This document shows, piece after piece, positions 42,126 through 50,506 of a stretch of 64,000 bases of DNA. Source of the stretch: Negadavirga shengliensis (GTDB lineage: Bacteria; Bacteroidota; Bacteroidia; Cytophagales; Cyclobacteriaceae); NCBI RefSeq assembly GCF_042652345.1, contig NZ_JBHSJJ010000012.1, positions 103,916 through 167,915 of the forward strand, written 5' to 3'. Under the pieces are notes generated by a model. That model saw only the letters and a program-made list of their open reading frames with translations, was not told the DNA's origin and did not search any database. Made by a program: the position numbers and the translations under genes. The first letter of the stretch is position 1. Each line of letters opens with the position of its first letter.

Positions 42126-43163
42126 ATGAAAAAGAGAGATTTTATCAAGGCCCTCACTTTGGGCCTGGGAGGACTGCCTCTTGCGGGTTTTTCATCGAAT
42201 ACCAGTCCATTTTCTTCAAAGCTACTACCTAAAGCACTCAATCCAGGCGATTTGGTCGGCCTTATCAGCCCCTCAGCTGCTACCGCAGAAAGGATTCAGT
42301 TTACTTTTGCCAGGGAGGCACTGGAAGCCTTGGGATTCAGGGTAAAAGAAGGAAAAAGCCTTACCAACAGAAGGGGGCATCTGGCGGGGACCGACCAGGA
42401 AAGGGCGGATGATCTCAATGAAATGTTTGGGGATCAGGATATACGTGCGGTCATCTGTATAAGAGGCGGATCCGGAGCTGCCCGCATCCTTCCTCTTATT
42501 GATTATGAAACCGTCAAAAACAATCCCAAACCCATTATGGGCTACAGTGACATCACCGCCCTGCACAATGCGATCCATGCACAGACGGGATTGATTACTT
42601 TTCACGGTCCTAATGGCACAGGCAGTTGGAACAAGTTCAACGTCCATCAGTTCAAGGAATTGTTTTTTGAAAAAAAGCTGATAAAATATGAAAACGAACA
42701 AGTGAAGGAGGATGATCTGGTCATCAAAAGAAACAGGACCCAGGTCATTTTCCCGGGAAAAGCCGAAGGTGAACTGATAGGAGGGAATCTTACGGTACTT
42801 ACGGGTTTGGCTGGCTCCCCTTACCTCCCTTCCTTCAAGGACAAGATCCTTTTTATCGAAGATATCGGGGAAGAGCCTTATCGCATTGACCGCATGATGA
42901 GCACTTTAATGTTGATGGGGGCTCTGAAGGAAATCCGCGGTTTCATTTTTGGACAGTGTACTGACTGTGACCCCAGCAGTGGATATGGCAATCTCCATTT
43001 GGACCAGATCCTGGATGATTACCTGCTGCCGCTCAAAATCCCCGCCTACAGGGGTGCCATGATAGGACATGTTCCCAAACAGTTTATTCTGCCTATAGGA
43101 GCCAAAATCTCCATGGACGCGGACGCCGGCACTTTTGAACTTCAGGAACACGTTTTTCAGTAA
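42126..43163 (+). CDS. LD-carboxypeptidase (S66 family)
   Basis: This 345-residue protein has a Tat-like leader (KKRDFIKALTLGLGGLPLAG). The S66 catalytic Ser is S141 in MGYSDITALHN, the Glu lies in FIEDIGEEPYRIDRM, and the His in GAMIGHVPKQ near residue 315. Enzymes of this family remove the terminal D-Ala from murein tetrapeptides during recycling. The export signal suggests a periplasmic site, unlike cytoplasmic LdcA of Escherichia coli. It directly follows the PBP4 gene. Confidence 0.93.
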   Translation: MKKRDFIKALTLGLGGLPLAGFSSNTSPFSSKLLPKALNPGDLVGLISPSAATAERIQFTFAREALEALGFRVKEGKSLTNRRGHLAGTDQERADDLNEMFGDQDIRAVICIRGGSGAARILPLIDYETVKNNPKPIMGYSDITALHNAIHAQTGLITFHGPNGTGSWNKFNVHQFKELFFEKKLIKYENEQVKEDDLVIKRNRTQVIFPGKAEGELIGGNLTVLTGLAGSPYLPSFKDKILFIEDIGEEPYRIDRMMSTLMLMGALKEIRGFIFGQCTDCDPSSGYGNLHLDQILDDYLLPLKIPAYRGAMIGHVPKQFILPIGAKISMDADAGTFELQEHVFQ

Positions 43164-43257
43164 ACCCTGTGGTTAAAAAATGATAAAAACGCTGTCGTTT
43201 TAATAATTTTACCTCAGACGGGGTTTGTCCCCGGTATTCATAATCCCTGCAGATGAC

Positions 43258-43914
43258 ATGATCAATCCCAAAAGGAATTCCAACTTTGACCGGCAAGCTC
43301 TTTTGCGGTACCTTGCTTTGGGCGACAGCTATACCATTGGAGAAGGAGTGGCTTCGGAGGAATCTTATCCCTACCAGCTTGTCCGGAAGTTGGAACGGTG
43401 TGGCCTGTACTTTGCAGAACCATGGGTTGTCGCCAAAACGGGATGGACCTCGGGAGAACTGATTGATGCTTTGGATTTCGAACAACTCAAGACGAAAAAA
43501 TTCGACCTGCTTACTTTGTTGATCGGTGTAAACAACCAATATAGGGGACAGGATATTGGCGGATACGAGAAAGATTTCAAACAGTTGATGGATCTTGGTC
43601 TCTCTTTGGTGGACGGTCGCTCCCACAGGATTGCGGTTATTTCAATTCCGGATTGGGGAGTGACGGAATATGGCGGGGCCAGTGGCCGAGTGCCGGGAGA
43701 GATCGCCGGAGAAATAGACGCCTTCAATGAAATCAATAAGGAAATTGCCTTAAAAACATCCGTAAATTATTTGGAGATCACCAACCAATACCGGCAAATC
43801 GGAGGTTTAACAGAAAACATGGCCCCGGATGGACTCCATCCAAGCGGAAAAATTTATGAAATCTGGGCGGAAACGCTCAGTGAATTGCTTTTTACCCATT
43901 TTTATAAAAAATAA
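43258..43914 (+). CDS. SGNH/GDSL hydrolase
   Basis: This 218-residue hydrolase starts at the ATG at 43258; an upstream in-frame TTG at 43225 adds only 11 unconserved residues. Block I LALGDSYTIGEG holds the nucleophile S24. Block III has LIGVNNQYRG, and block V DGLHPSGKIY holds the catalytic Asp and His. There is no signal peptide, so it is cytoplasmic. The family removes acyl or acetyl esters and the substrate is unknown. A short GC hairpin (CGGGG/CCCCG near 43219-43233) lies in its leader. Confidence 0.92.
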   Translation: MINPKRNSNFDRQALLRYLALGDSYTIGEGVASEESYPYQLVRKLERCGLYFAEPWVVAKTGWTSGELIDALDFEQLKTKKFDLLTLLIGVNNQYRGQDIGGYEKDFKQLMDLGLSLVDGRSHRIAVISIPDWGVTEYGGASGRVPGEIAGEIDAFNEINKEIALKTSVNYLEITNQYRQIGGLTENMAPDGLHPSGKIYEIWAETLSELLFTHFYKK

Positions 43915-43934
43915 AACCCGGTGATTAGGGTTTT
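43913..43934 (+). terminator. Weak intrinsic terminator after the SGNH hydrolase
   Basis: The arms AAAACCC (43913-43919) and GGGTTTT (43928-43934) form a 7-bp stem with an 8-nt loop. The second arm ends in a four-T run. It overlaps the SGNH stop codon and sits in the 50-bp gap facing the convergent DUF1573 gene. Confidence 0.5.
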
Positions 43935-43964
43935 CCACCAGGTCATGTCTCTCATTTATTTTGA

Positions 43965-44372
43965 TCACCTGGATCCTTTGGGCAGCACATTGGAAATCAT
44001 CGAAACTTTTTCTATGGGTTCGGTGGCGTTGGAATAAATCCTGACCACACTGTTTTGTTTCCCCATTTTACCGGTAGAATTGAACGTAACTTTTATCTCT
44101 CCTTTTTCTCCCGGTGCAATCGGATCTTTAGGCCAGCTGGGCACTGTACAACCACACGTGGCCGCCACATTGGAGATAATTAATGGGGATTTACCCGTGT
44201 TCTCAAACTTGAAGACATGTTCCACCTTATCCCCTTGGGTGATATCCCCAAAATCCTTTGATGACGCTTCAAAGGAAATCACAGGACCATCTGTGTTTTT
44301 TTCCTGTGCATGGACCAGGAAAACCGAAAACCACGCCGCCACCAATAACGTTACTAACTTTTTCATATTCAA
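43965..44372 (-). CDS. DUF1573 exported protein
   Basis: This 135-residue protein has a signal peptide ending near FLVHAQ. One immunoglobulin-like DUF1573 domain follows: DFGDITQGDKVEHVFKFENTG, then the hallmark NVAATCGCTVPSWPKDPIAPGEKGEIKVTF. The paired cysteines in CGC could bind copper or another metal, but this is not shown. The family is abundant in Bacteroidota and has no assigned function. It lies 34 bp downstream of the helicase gene in the same direction. Confidence 0.93.
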   Translation of the reverse strand: MNMKKLVTLLVAAWFSVFLVHAQEKNTDGPVISFEASSKDFGDITQGDKVEHVFKFENTGKSPLIISNVAATCGCTVPSWPKDPIAPGEKGEIKVTFNSTGKMGKQNSVVRIYSNATEPIEKVSMISNVLPKGSR

Positions 44373-44406
44373 CTGCTATTAAATTTATTGCTGTTTATTT
44401 ATCTCC

Positions 44407-45834
44407 CTAATCCTTAATGAAAAAACGGGGATGAAAGTTCACCATGAACAATTCCTGTTTGGCCCTGGTCATGGCAGTATACAACCACCGTATGTATTCT
44501 TTGTCCAATTGGTCCTCCTTCAGATAGCCCTGATCCACAAAGACCGCCTCCCATTGTCCACCCTGGGACTTGTGGCAGGTAAGGGAATAGGCAAACTTAA
44601 CCTGCAATGCATTCAGGTACGGGTCCTTCTTCAAAGATTCCCTGACACCTGTCTCCCCATCCATCTGTCTGTATTCTTCCTCCACCTTTACGTAGAGGTC
44701 ACGCCATTGACTTTCCTCCAATGCGGGGTAGGGGGAATGCAGCGTATCCAATATGATCCTGGCCTCAAAAGGCAGCTCTTCCGGATAGTCTACCAGCCTG
44801 AGCTCCACCTTAGCAAATCTCAGGCCATACAACTCCTCAAAGGAACGAATTTTTAGTATTTCAACAAAATCCCCGTTCGCCAAAAAACTCACTTTGCCAG
44901 TGTCCTCCATGTAGGTATAGTTGTTTTTCACAATCATCAGCCTATCTCCCGCCGTCACCTCGTCTTCATAAAAAAATATCATCCTGCGTATATACTGATT
45001 ATACTGGACTGCGGTTTTGTTGGATCGTGTGATGACAACCGTGTTGTCCAGACCGAATTTATCATAGGCATATCTCAGGCCATCCTCTAGCCTTTCACCT
45101 GTCATTCTGTAAAAATCACTGAATCCTTTAGTTTTAAAACCTATCTGTGGTTTTTCTTTGACCACTTCATCTCTCAACTTAGTGGCATTGTATAAAATCC
45201 CAGAGGCCAGGTGTTGCCGGGTAACTTCTGTAAGCATACATTCCTCCACCAGCAGCCTCAAATACCTGACAAGATAGTTTTTATCCAACGCAGGACTGTT
45301 GACACTTCCGACTGGCGGCAATTGGGCAGTATCACCAATAAGCAGCAGCCGGTTGCCGGCGTTTTGATACACATAATCCATAAGGTCCCTCAGCAAAGAG
45401 CGCCCACCGGCTTGTTCATCAGCCAACATGGAAGCCTCATCCACAATGAACACGGTCTTCTGGTAATAATTCTTTTGCAGCTCAAAGCCGGCTGCCTTTC
45501 CTCCTACGGTCCGGGATCTATAAATGATTTTATGTATGGTAAATCCCGTTTTGTGGGCATATGCGCTCATGATTTTAGCGGCCCTTCCGGTGGGGGCAAG
45601 CATCATTGCCCGCCATCCCAAACCCGGGAGCGCCTTTACCAGAGCAGCTATGGCGGTGGTCTTACCCGTCCCCGCAAATCCCTTCAGGACAAATGCCATC
45701 TTTTCTTCCGGTGCATGAACCAAAAAACTGTTCATGGCAACAAAAAAAAGTTCCTGATCCCCTGTGGGGTCATGGGGGAAAAAACTCCTTATTCTTTCTG
45801 AAGGCATTGGTACGGCTTCACTATCTTTATGCAT
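44407..45834 (-). CDS. RecD/Dda-like ATP-dependent DNA helicase
   Basis: This superfamily 1B helicase of about 475 residues has Walker A GFAGTGKTTAI near residue 52, then APTGRAAKIM, Walker B VFIVDEASML, motif III LLLIGDTAQLPPVGS, and the C-terminal UvrD_C_2 motif FAYSLTCHKSQGGQWEAV and YTAMTRAKQEL. It lacks the long N-terminal domain of true RecD, so it is a compact Dda/RecD2-like enzyme. I chose the Met at 45834 because longer frames run into the divergent Nudix gene. A start at 45807 is also possible. Only 22 bp separate it from that gene. Confidence 0.93.
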   Translation of the reverse strand: MHKDSEAVPMPSERIRSFFPHDPTGDQELFFVAMNSFLVHAPEEKMAFVLKGFAGTGKTTAIAALVKALPGLGWRAMMLAPTGRAAKIMSAYAHKTGFTIHKIIYRSRTVGGKAAGFELQKNYYQKTVFIVDEASMLADEQAGGRSLLRDLMDYVYQNAGNRLLLIGDTAQLPPVGSVNSPALDKNYLVRYLRLLVEECMLTEVTRQHLASGILYNATKLRDEVVKEKPQIGFKTKGFSDFYRMTGERLEDGLRYAYDKFGLDNTVVITRSNKTAVQYNQYIRRMIFFYEDEVTAGDRLMIVKNNYTYMEDTGKVSFLANGDFVEILKIRSFEELYGLRFAKVELRLVDYPEELPFEARIILDTLHSPYPALEESQWRDLYVKVEEEYRQMDGETGVRESLKKDPYLNALQVKFAYSLTCHKSQGGQWEAVFVDQGYLKEDQLDKEYIRWLYTAMTRAKQELFMVNFHPRFFIKD

Positions 45835-45856
45835 CAAATGCGAAACTACTTTCAAA

Positions 45857-46360
45857 ATGGCTAACATAAAAAAAGAAATTGAAGATAAATTTGGGAACAG
45901 ACTCAGGGCCAGGGTAAACGGCATATTGATGGAAGATGAAAAAATACTTATGATCAAGCATCGAATGGGTGATGACCGCGTTTTTTGGAACGTCCCCGGA
46001 GGAGGAATGCATTATGGCAAAAATGCGGAACAAAATCTGATCCGGGAGTTTTATGAAGAAACGGGATTGAACATAGCAATCCGGCAATACCTCTTTGTTC
46101 ATGAATTTCTACAGCCACCGCTCCATGCCATAGAATTGTTTTTTGAAGTTAAAAGAAAAGGGGGAAAGTTATACCGGGGCATTGACCCGGAAATGCACCC
46201 TGACCTCCAAGTTATAGAAGACATCCAGTTTCTCGACATTTCACAAATAAATCAAATCCCTAATGAAGACAAGCATGCGGTCTTTTGGGGAATAAAATCC
46301 ATTAATGACATAAGAATATGGAAAGGTTATTTTAATTTTGAAAATAAATGCATAAAATAG
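45857..46360 (+). CDS. Nudix hydrolase
   Basis: This Nudix-fold protein of 167 residues begins MANIKKEIEDKFG; the upstream frame overlaps the helicase gene. The Nudix box is GGMHYG followed by KNAEQNLI and REFYEETGL. The first conserved Glu of the consensus G-x5-E is Lys here, while the REU-x-EE-x-GU metal-binding part is intact. The substrate is unknown; it may be a nucleoside diphosphate derivative. It is divergent from the helicase with almost no room for separate promoters. Confidence 0.9.
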   Translation: MANIKKEIEDKFGNRLRARVNGILMEDEKILMIKHRMGDDRVFWNVPGGGMHYGKNAEQNLIREFYEETGLNIAIRQYLFVHEFLQPPLHAIELFFEVKRKGGKLYRGIDPEMHPDLQVIEDIQFLDISQINQIPNEDKHAVFWGIKSINDIRIWKGYFNFENKCIK

Positions 46361-46420
46361 CGTTCTAATACAAACCATCAATTCTTTATAAACATTATCA
46401 GAAGCTTAAAATATTAGAAA

Positions 46421-47002
46421 ATGACTCTGAGCAGAATTTTATCCGTTGTATTCCTCCTGGGCGCTTTAGGCTTGGGGTATAGATTATACCTGGGCGTTGA
46501 TGAAGTAGTGGAAGAAGAAAAAAGACTGGCGAGGACCGAAGCAAGAATAATAGAAAAATTACAGATGCTGAGGGATGCCCAAATCGCGTACAGGGCTTCA
46601 CACGGCGAATACGCAGACAATTGGGAAGATTTGAAGCAATTTATCCAATATGGTGATATTTACATTGTCCAAAGAACAGAGACTACCAAGCTCCTTGACT
46701 ACGGGAAGGAAGAAACCACCGTATCCTATGACACTTTGGGATCGGTAAACGTGCAGGACTCCCTTTTTAACGACAGGAAATACCCTGATTTTAATCTGGA
46801 AGCCCTTAATGTCATTCCGGGTTCAGGCGGAAAACAGTTCGAGTTTTTTGCTGATAAAATCGAGCGGAGTGGCAGAGAAATAGCCGTGTTTGAAATCAGA
46901 GACCCCGCCCCTATCAATCCGGCCAGAAGGAAAAACAACAATGAGAAGGCCTTAAGGGTTGGTTCCAGAGTTGACTCTTCTACTTCCGGTAACTGGGAAT
47001 AA
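46421..47002 (+). CDS. Conserved membrane-anchored protein of unknown function
   Basis: This 193-residue protein has one N-terminal membrane helix (residues 5-22). A charged coiled coil follows (EVVEEEKRLARTEARIIEKLQMLRDAQIAYRASHGEYADNW), then a soluble beta-rich domain and a polar tail. The helix-coil-YRxxHGEYADNWxDL arrangement recalls type IV pilin-like proteins, but no prepilin cleavage site is visible. It lies directly before the DUF3822 and coaD genes with 2- and 9-bp gaps, suggesting one transcript. Confidence 0.85.
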   Translation: MTLSRILSVVFLLGALGLGYRLYLGVDEVVEEEKRLARTEARIIEKLQMLRDAQIAYRASHGEYADNWEDLKQFIQYGDIYIVQRTETTKLLDYGKEETTVSYDTLGSVNVQDSLFNDRKYPDFNLEALNVIPGSGGKQFEFFADKIERSGREIAVFEIRDPAPINPARRKNNNEKALRVGSRVDSSTSGNWE

Positions 47003-47004
47003 AA

Positions 47005-47847
47005 TTGGCTCATCAGGAAAAATATCCAGTAAACAGATTTCTTAGCGATAAATTTGATATTCAGGAAATATCAAATTTATCGCTTTTCTTATATGATTCC
47101 ATGTTTGTGGTCATGGCACACAAAACGGGCGATCATTCCATAAATGCCGTTCATCATTATACTTTGATTTCGGCAAAAGACCTCGAAGATATCATTGAGG
47201 AAGACACGCTGATCAACTCTTCCAACATAGCAGGGAAACTATATGTGCACAACCGGCTGTTCAGCTTGGTACCCACCATTTTATTTGACCCCTCCCACAC
47301 GGGATTATATTTAAATTTTTCCGCAGACCTGGAAACAGAAAATGACAGATGGGAAATCTGCTATGAAGGCATACAAAACAATACCATCCAAGTGGTAGGT
47401 GCCACAGAAAAGAACCTGCTGGGTCTGCTGGACAGTAAAATTCCGGAGCTGGATTTGGCCCATGGCGCCTCGTTGACCCTGGCTTATTTTATGGAGGGAA
47501 GAAAAGACTTATTGAACCAGGAAATCTTCATTCATATCATCCCCGAGAGCATATATATGGCGGGTTTCCGTGGAGGAGAACTGATGGTTTTCAACCAATT
47601 CCCGGTCACGAAGGAAGCTGACTTTCTTAAATATGTCTTCACCGTGATCCAACAATTGGCATTTGACAGGGTGCACTGCAAAATCACCTTGCTTGGCAAA
47701 CTCGAACTTATCCACTGCAAACTCGAAAACCTACAGCTTTATTTTAAAAATATCCAGGAAACGTTACCCCCGCAGAAGATCCGTTATCAACCGGGGGCAG
47801 AAGAATTCAAAAACACCCGATTGTTAGAAGCTTTTTGGCTAGAATAA
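47005..47847 (+). CDS. DUF3822 protein
   Basis: This 280-residue cytoplasmic protein is of the Bacteroidota DUF3822 family. The N-terminal strand pattern DKFDIQEISNLSLFLYDSMFVVMAHKT and the repeated actin-like ATPase-fold strands (LLNQEIFIHIIPESIYMAGF) fit. The start is a TTG at 47005, two bases after the previous stop; no ATG precedes the conserved region. A perfect 18-bp inverted repeat lies inside codons about 14-27. The function is unknown. The gene is 9 bp upstream of coaD. Confidence 0.85.
   Translation: MAHQEKYPVNRFLSDKFDIQEISNLSLFLYDSMFVVMAHKTGDHSINAVHHYTLISAKDLEDIIEEDTLINSSNIAGKLYVHNRLFSLVPTILFDPSHTGLYLNFSADLETENDRWEICYEGIQNNTIQVVGATEKNLLGLLDSKIPELDLAHGASLTLAYFMEGRKDLLNQEIFIHIIPESIYMAGFRGGELMVFNQFPVTKEADFLKYVFTVIQQLAFDRVHCKITLLGKLELIHCKLENLQLYFKNIQETLPPQKIRYQPGAEEFKNTRLLEAFWLE
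47044..47084. repeat. Perfect 18-bp inverted repeat inside the DUF3822 gene
   Basis: AGCGATAAATTTGATATT (47044-47061) and its exact reverse complement (47067-47084) are separated by the 5-nt loop CAGGA. A TTTTC run follows. The resulting RNA hairpin resembles an intrinsic terminator with an A/T-rich stem, yet both arms are translated. Confidence 0.95.
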
Positions 47848-47856
47848 ACCACATAA

Positions 47857-48312
47857 ATGAAAAAAACAGCACTTTTCCCAGGTTCATTTGATCCGTACAC
47901 CAAAGGCCACCATGATATCGTCATGAGAGGCCTTAATATTTTTGATGAAATCATCATCAGCATTGGCCATAACATGTCTAAAAAAAGCAGGTATTTCGAC
48001 ATCGATTTGATGGTAGAAAAAATCAGATCCGTCTACCAGCACATCCCTGAAGTACAGGTCATTGTATACAACGAACTTACCTCATCCATCGCAAAGAAAC
48101 ACGGGGCCAAATACCTGCTAAGAGGGCTGAGAAACACCACTGATTTTGAATATGAAAACACGATCAGTCAGATGAACCGCTATCTTTACGAGGAATTGGA
48201 AACCGTATTCCTCATCACTTCTCCGGAATACGCCGCGATCAGTTCTACCATTATCCGGGAAGTCCATAAATATGGAGGAAAGGTAAATGATTTTCTACCT
48301 TACGAAGTCTGA
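47857..48312 (+). CDS. coaD: Phosphopantetheine adenylyltransferase CoaD
   Basis: This 151-residue enzyme adenylates 4'-phosphopantetheine in coenzyme A synthesis. The nucleotidyltransferase motif FPGSFDPYTKGHHDIV holds the TxGH signature. LLRGLRNTTDFEYE and the C-terminal ISSTIIREV (ISST motif) complete the family pattern. Its length is typical. It follows DUF3822 by 9 bp and overlaps the convergent Nudix gene end by 13 bp. Confidence 0.96.
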   Translation: MKKTALFPGSFDPYTKGHHDIVMRGLNIFDEIIISIGHNMSKKSRYFDIDLMVEKIRSVYQHIPEVQVIVYNELTSSIAKKHGAKYLLRGLRNTTDFEYENTISQMNRYLYEELETVFLITSPEYAAISSTIIREVHKYGGKVNDFLPYEV

Positions 48313-48989
48313 TAGACTTTGGGAAAAAGTTTCAAAAACCTTTTGTACAGATGACGCATCGAAGGGTATGAATTGATCAGGGCGGTTTTGGCCTCCTGAT
48401 GGTTAAACCACCTTATCTCCTCAATCCCCTCATCCAGTTGGGGCTTCATTCTGGAGGCGTCCAGGCACTCCATAGAGTACCAGTAGGTTTTTTTTAGAAT
48501 ACTTTTTCTGTTTTGGGTATAGGTGTGCCAAGTGTTGCAGATGTGGGTACCCAGTTTAACCTTAATATTGCATTCCTCTTCCACCTCCCGTACTGCGCAT
48601 TCTGCCGGCGATTCTTTTTTTTCAAATTTCCCTTTCGGCAGGTCCCATTTTCCCAGCCTATAGATAAAAAGTATTTTGTCACTTTGGGTGACCACACCCC
48701 CGGCAGCTTTGATGATCAAAAACCTGCTTTTGATAAACTTCTGGATTTCCTTTTTCCTGCTGCTCACCAGGGTAATGCTGTCCAGGTTTTTTAACTTCCT
48801 CGTACGGAGCAAATACAGCAGCTTGATAATGATCTCCTCAGAAGGCTCTTTTATCAAAACATCATCATGAAAATTAGTCGTAGGAGGAAGGTCTTTCGGG
48901 TTATCGTATACACACTCAAAAGTCTTCTTTGGAGCAAGCTCTGAGATGGATAGCAAGTCCATTGGCTTGTCATTTATGAAAATTTTCAT
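48300..48989 (-). CDS. Nudix hydrolase with N-terminal extension
   Basis: This 229-residue protein has an N-terminal domain of about 90 residues unlike standard Nudix proteins. The Nudix fold follows with LGKWDLPKGKFEKKESPAECA and REVEEECNI. The box keeps the Glu residues but has Asn where the consensus has the final Gly. The PKGK and W-DLPKG features resemble diadenosine-polyphosphate or NDP-sugar hydrolases; the substrate is open. It is tail to tail with coaD and divergent from pyrE. Confidence 0.9.
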   Translation of the reverse strand: MKIFINDKPMDLLSISELAPKKTFECVYDNPKDLPPTTNFHDDVLIKEPSEEIIIKLLYLLRTRKLKNLDSITLVSSRKKEIQKFIKSRFLIIKAAGGVVTQSDKILFIYRLGKWDLPKGKFEKKESPAECAVREVEEECNIKVKLGTHICNTWHTYTQNRKSILKKTYWYSMECLDASRMKPQLDEGIEEIRWFNHQEAKTALINSYPSMRHLYKRFLKLFPKVYQTS

Positions 48990-49071
48990 GGCCGGCCTAT
49001 TTTCTCCAAAAATGCATTTTTTTTTTAGCCATCACAACCCTCTGTAACTTTTTATAACTTAATTTTATAAC

Positions 49072-49716
49072 ATGGAAATATACGAAAACGCCACTGCCGG
49101 TCTCATCTCAAAAAAATTATTGGAAATCAACGCCATTAAGCTTAGCCCTAACCAGCCCTTTACCTGGGCTTCTGGATGGAAATCACCTATTTATTGTGAC
49201 AATCGACTGTCGCTTTCTTACCCTGACGTCAGAAAGCTGGTACAGGAAAACCTTGTGAAAGCCATCCAAAAACATTTTCTCAATATTGAAGCGGTGGCTG
49301 GTGTGGCCACTGCAGGCATTCCACAGGGTGTATTGATAGCAGACAAATTGAATCTCCCTTTCCTTTACGTAAGATCAAAACCAAAAGGACATGGTATGGA
49401 AAATATGATTGAAGGAAAAGTCACTGAAGGACAACGGGTGGTCGTCGTGGAAGATCTCGTTTCCACCGGGGGGAGTTCCCTAAAAGCAGTAAATGACCTT
49501 AAAAATGCCGGATTTGAAGTGCTCGGGATGGTCGCCATCTTCACGTACGGATTTGACATTGCCCTGCAAAATTTCAAAAAAGAAAACGTGAAACTGATAT
49601 GCCTGAGCGATTACGCCTCTCTTTTGCCCCAAGCTCTAGGTGATGGGTATATTTCAGATAACGATATGGCTACCCTTGCACAATGGAGAGAAAATCCGGC
49701 GGAATGGGGCAAATAG
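49072..49716 (+). CDS. pyrE: Orotate phosphoribosyltransferase
   Basis: This 214-residue type I phosphoribosyltransferase converts orotate and PRPP to OMP in pyrimidine synthesis. It has the FTWASGWKSPIYCDNR substrate region and VAGVATAGIPQGVLIADKLNLPF. The PRPP loop is VVVVEDLVSTGGSSLKAV. Its length and pattern are normal. No other pyr gene is adjacent. A 19-bp gap separates it from the convergent TIGR02757 gene. Confidence 0.97.
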   Translation: MEIYENATAGLISKKLLEINAIKLSPNQPFTWASGWKSPIYCDNRLSLSYPDVRKLVQENLVKAIQKHFLNIEAVAGVATAGIPQGVLIADKLNLPFLYVRSKPKGHGMENMIEGKVTEGQRVVVVEDLVSTGGSSLKAVNDLKNAGFEVLGMVAIFTYGFDIALQNFKKENVKLICLSDYASLLPQALGDGYISDNDMATLAQWRENPAEWGK

Positions 49717-49735
49717 CATGGTCTTTATCCTGCAT

Positions 49736-50506
49736 TTAGCCATACTTCTCCATCACCCCCATACCGAACAGGGCAAAATCATATTTCACGGGGTCTTCAG
49801 CATCAAGAAGCCGGAGATTTTTTGTAAGCTCCATGGCTGTTAGCCAATCGGTTTGCTTACGCCGGATCAGGCCAAGTCTCCTGGCTACCCTGTCCACATG
49901 CAGGTCACAGGGACAGATCAGCTGGTAAGGCCTGATCTTTTTCCAAATCCCAAAATCCACACCGCCGCTATCCTTTCTTACCATCCACCTTAAGAACATG
50001 TTAATTCTTTTACAGGCTGCTTTCCTAACGGGAGTCGCAATGTGCTTTCTGGTCCTTTGGGGGGCATGGGGAAGTCGAAAAAAATAATCATGAAAACCGG
50101 CCAACAGCTTTTCCATGATGTTATCTTCCTCATTCCAACCGGATGTAAAAGCTTCTTCCAGGCTATCATGTTCTTTGTAAAACCTGGAGAAAAAATCTAT
50201 AAAATAAAGGGTGTCAAGGTCATTGAAAGTCCGGTGTTTGAAGTTTAAAAAAGGCTTAAGGTCATTTTCTTCATGATGAAGCATAAAATCATACGGGCTG
50301 TTGTCCATCCATTGCATCAGCTCCGTACATTTATTGATAATGGTTTTTCTCTGTCCCCAGGCAAGTACGGCCGCAAAAAAACCCGAAATTTCGATGTCCT
50401 GTTTCCTGCTGAACCGATGAGGTATGGATACCGGATCATCAACAATAAAGCTTGGCTGATTATAAACGCTTACCTTGGATTCCAGTAATTTCCTGAGTTC
50501 TTCCAT
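49736..50506 (-). CDS. TIGR02757 (DUF2400) family protein
   Basis: This 256-residue protein has the family markers DPVSIPHRFSRKQDIEISGFFAAVLAWGQR near residue 25, RMNMFLRWMVRKD-like NMFLRWMVRKDSGGVDFGIWKK, and CPCDLHVDRVARRLGLI (DNA-glycosylase-like helix-hairpin-helix region). The fold suggests a relation to helix-hairpin-helix DNA repair glycosylases, but no activity is established. The ATG shares one base with the stop of the upstream gene (TGATG), a sign of coupling. Confidence 0.92.
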   Translation of the reverse strand: MEELRKLLESKVSVYNQPSFIVDDPVSIPHRFSRKQDIEISGFFAAVLAWGQRKTIINKCTELMQWMDNSPYDFMLHHEENDLKPFLNFKHRTFNDLDTLYFIDFFSRFYKEHDSLEEAFTSGWNEEDNIMEKLLAGFHDYFFRLPHAPQRTRKHIATPVRKAACKRINMFLRWMVRKDSGGVDFGIWKKIRPYQLICPCDLHVDRVARRLGLIRRKQTDWLTAMELTKNLRLLDAEDPVKYDFALFGMGVMEKYG

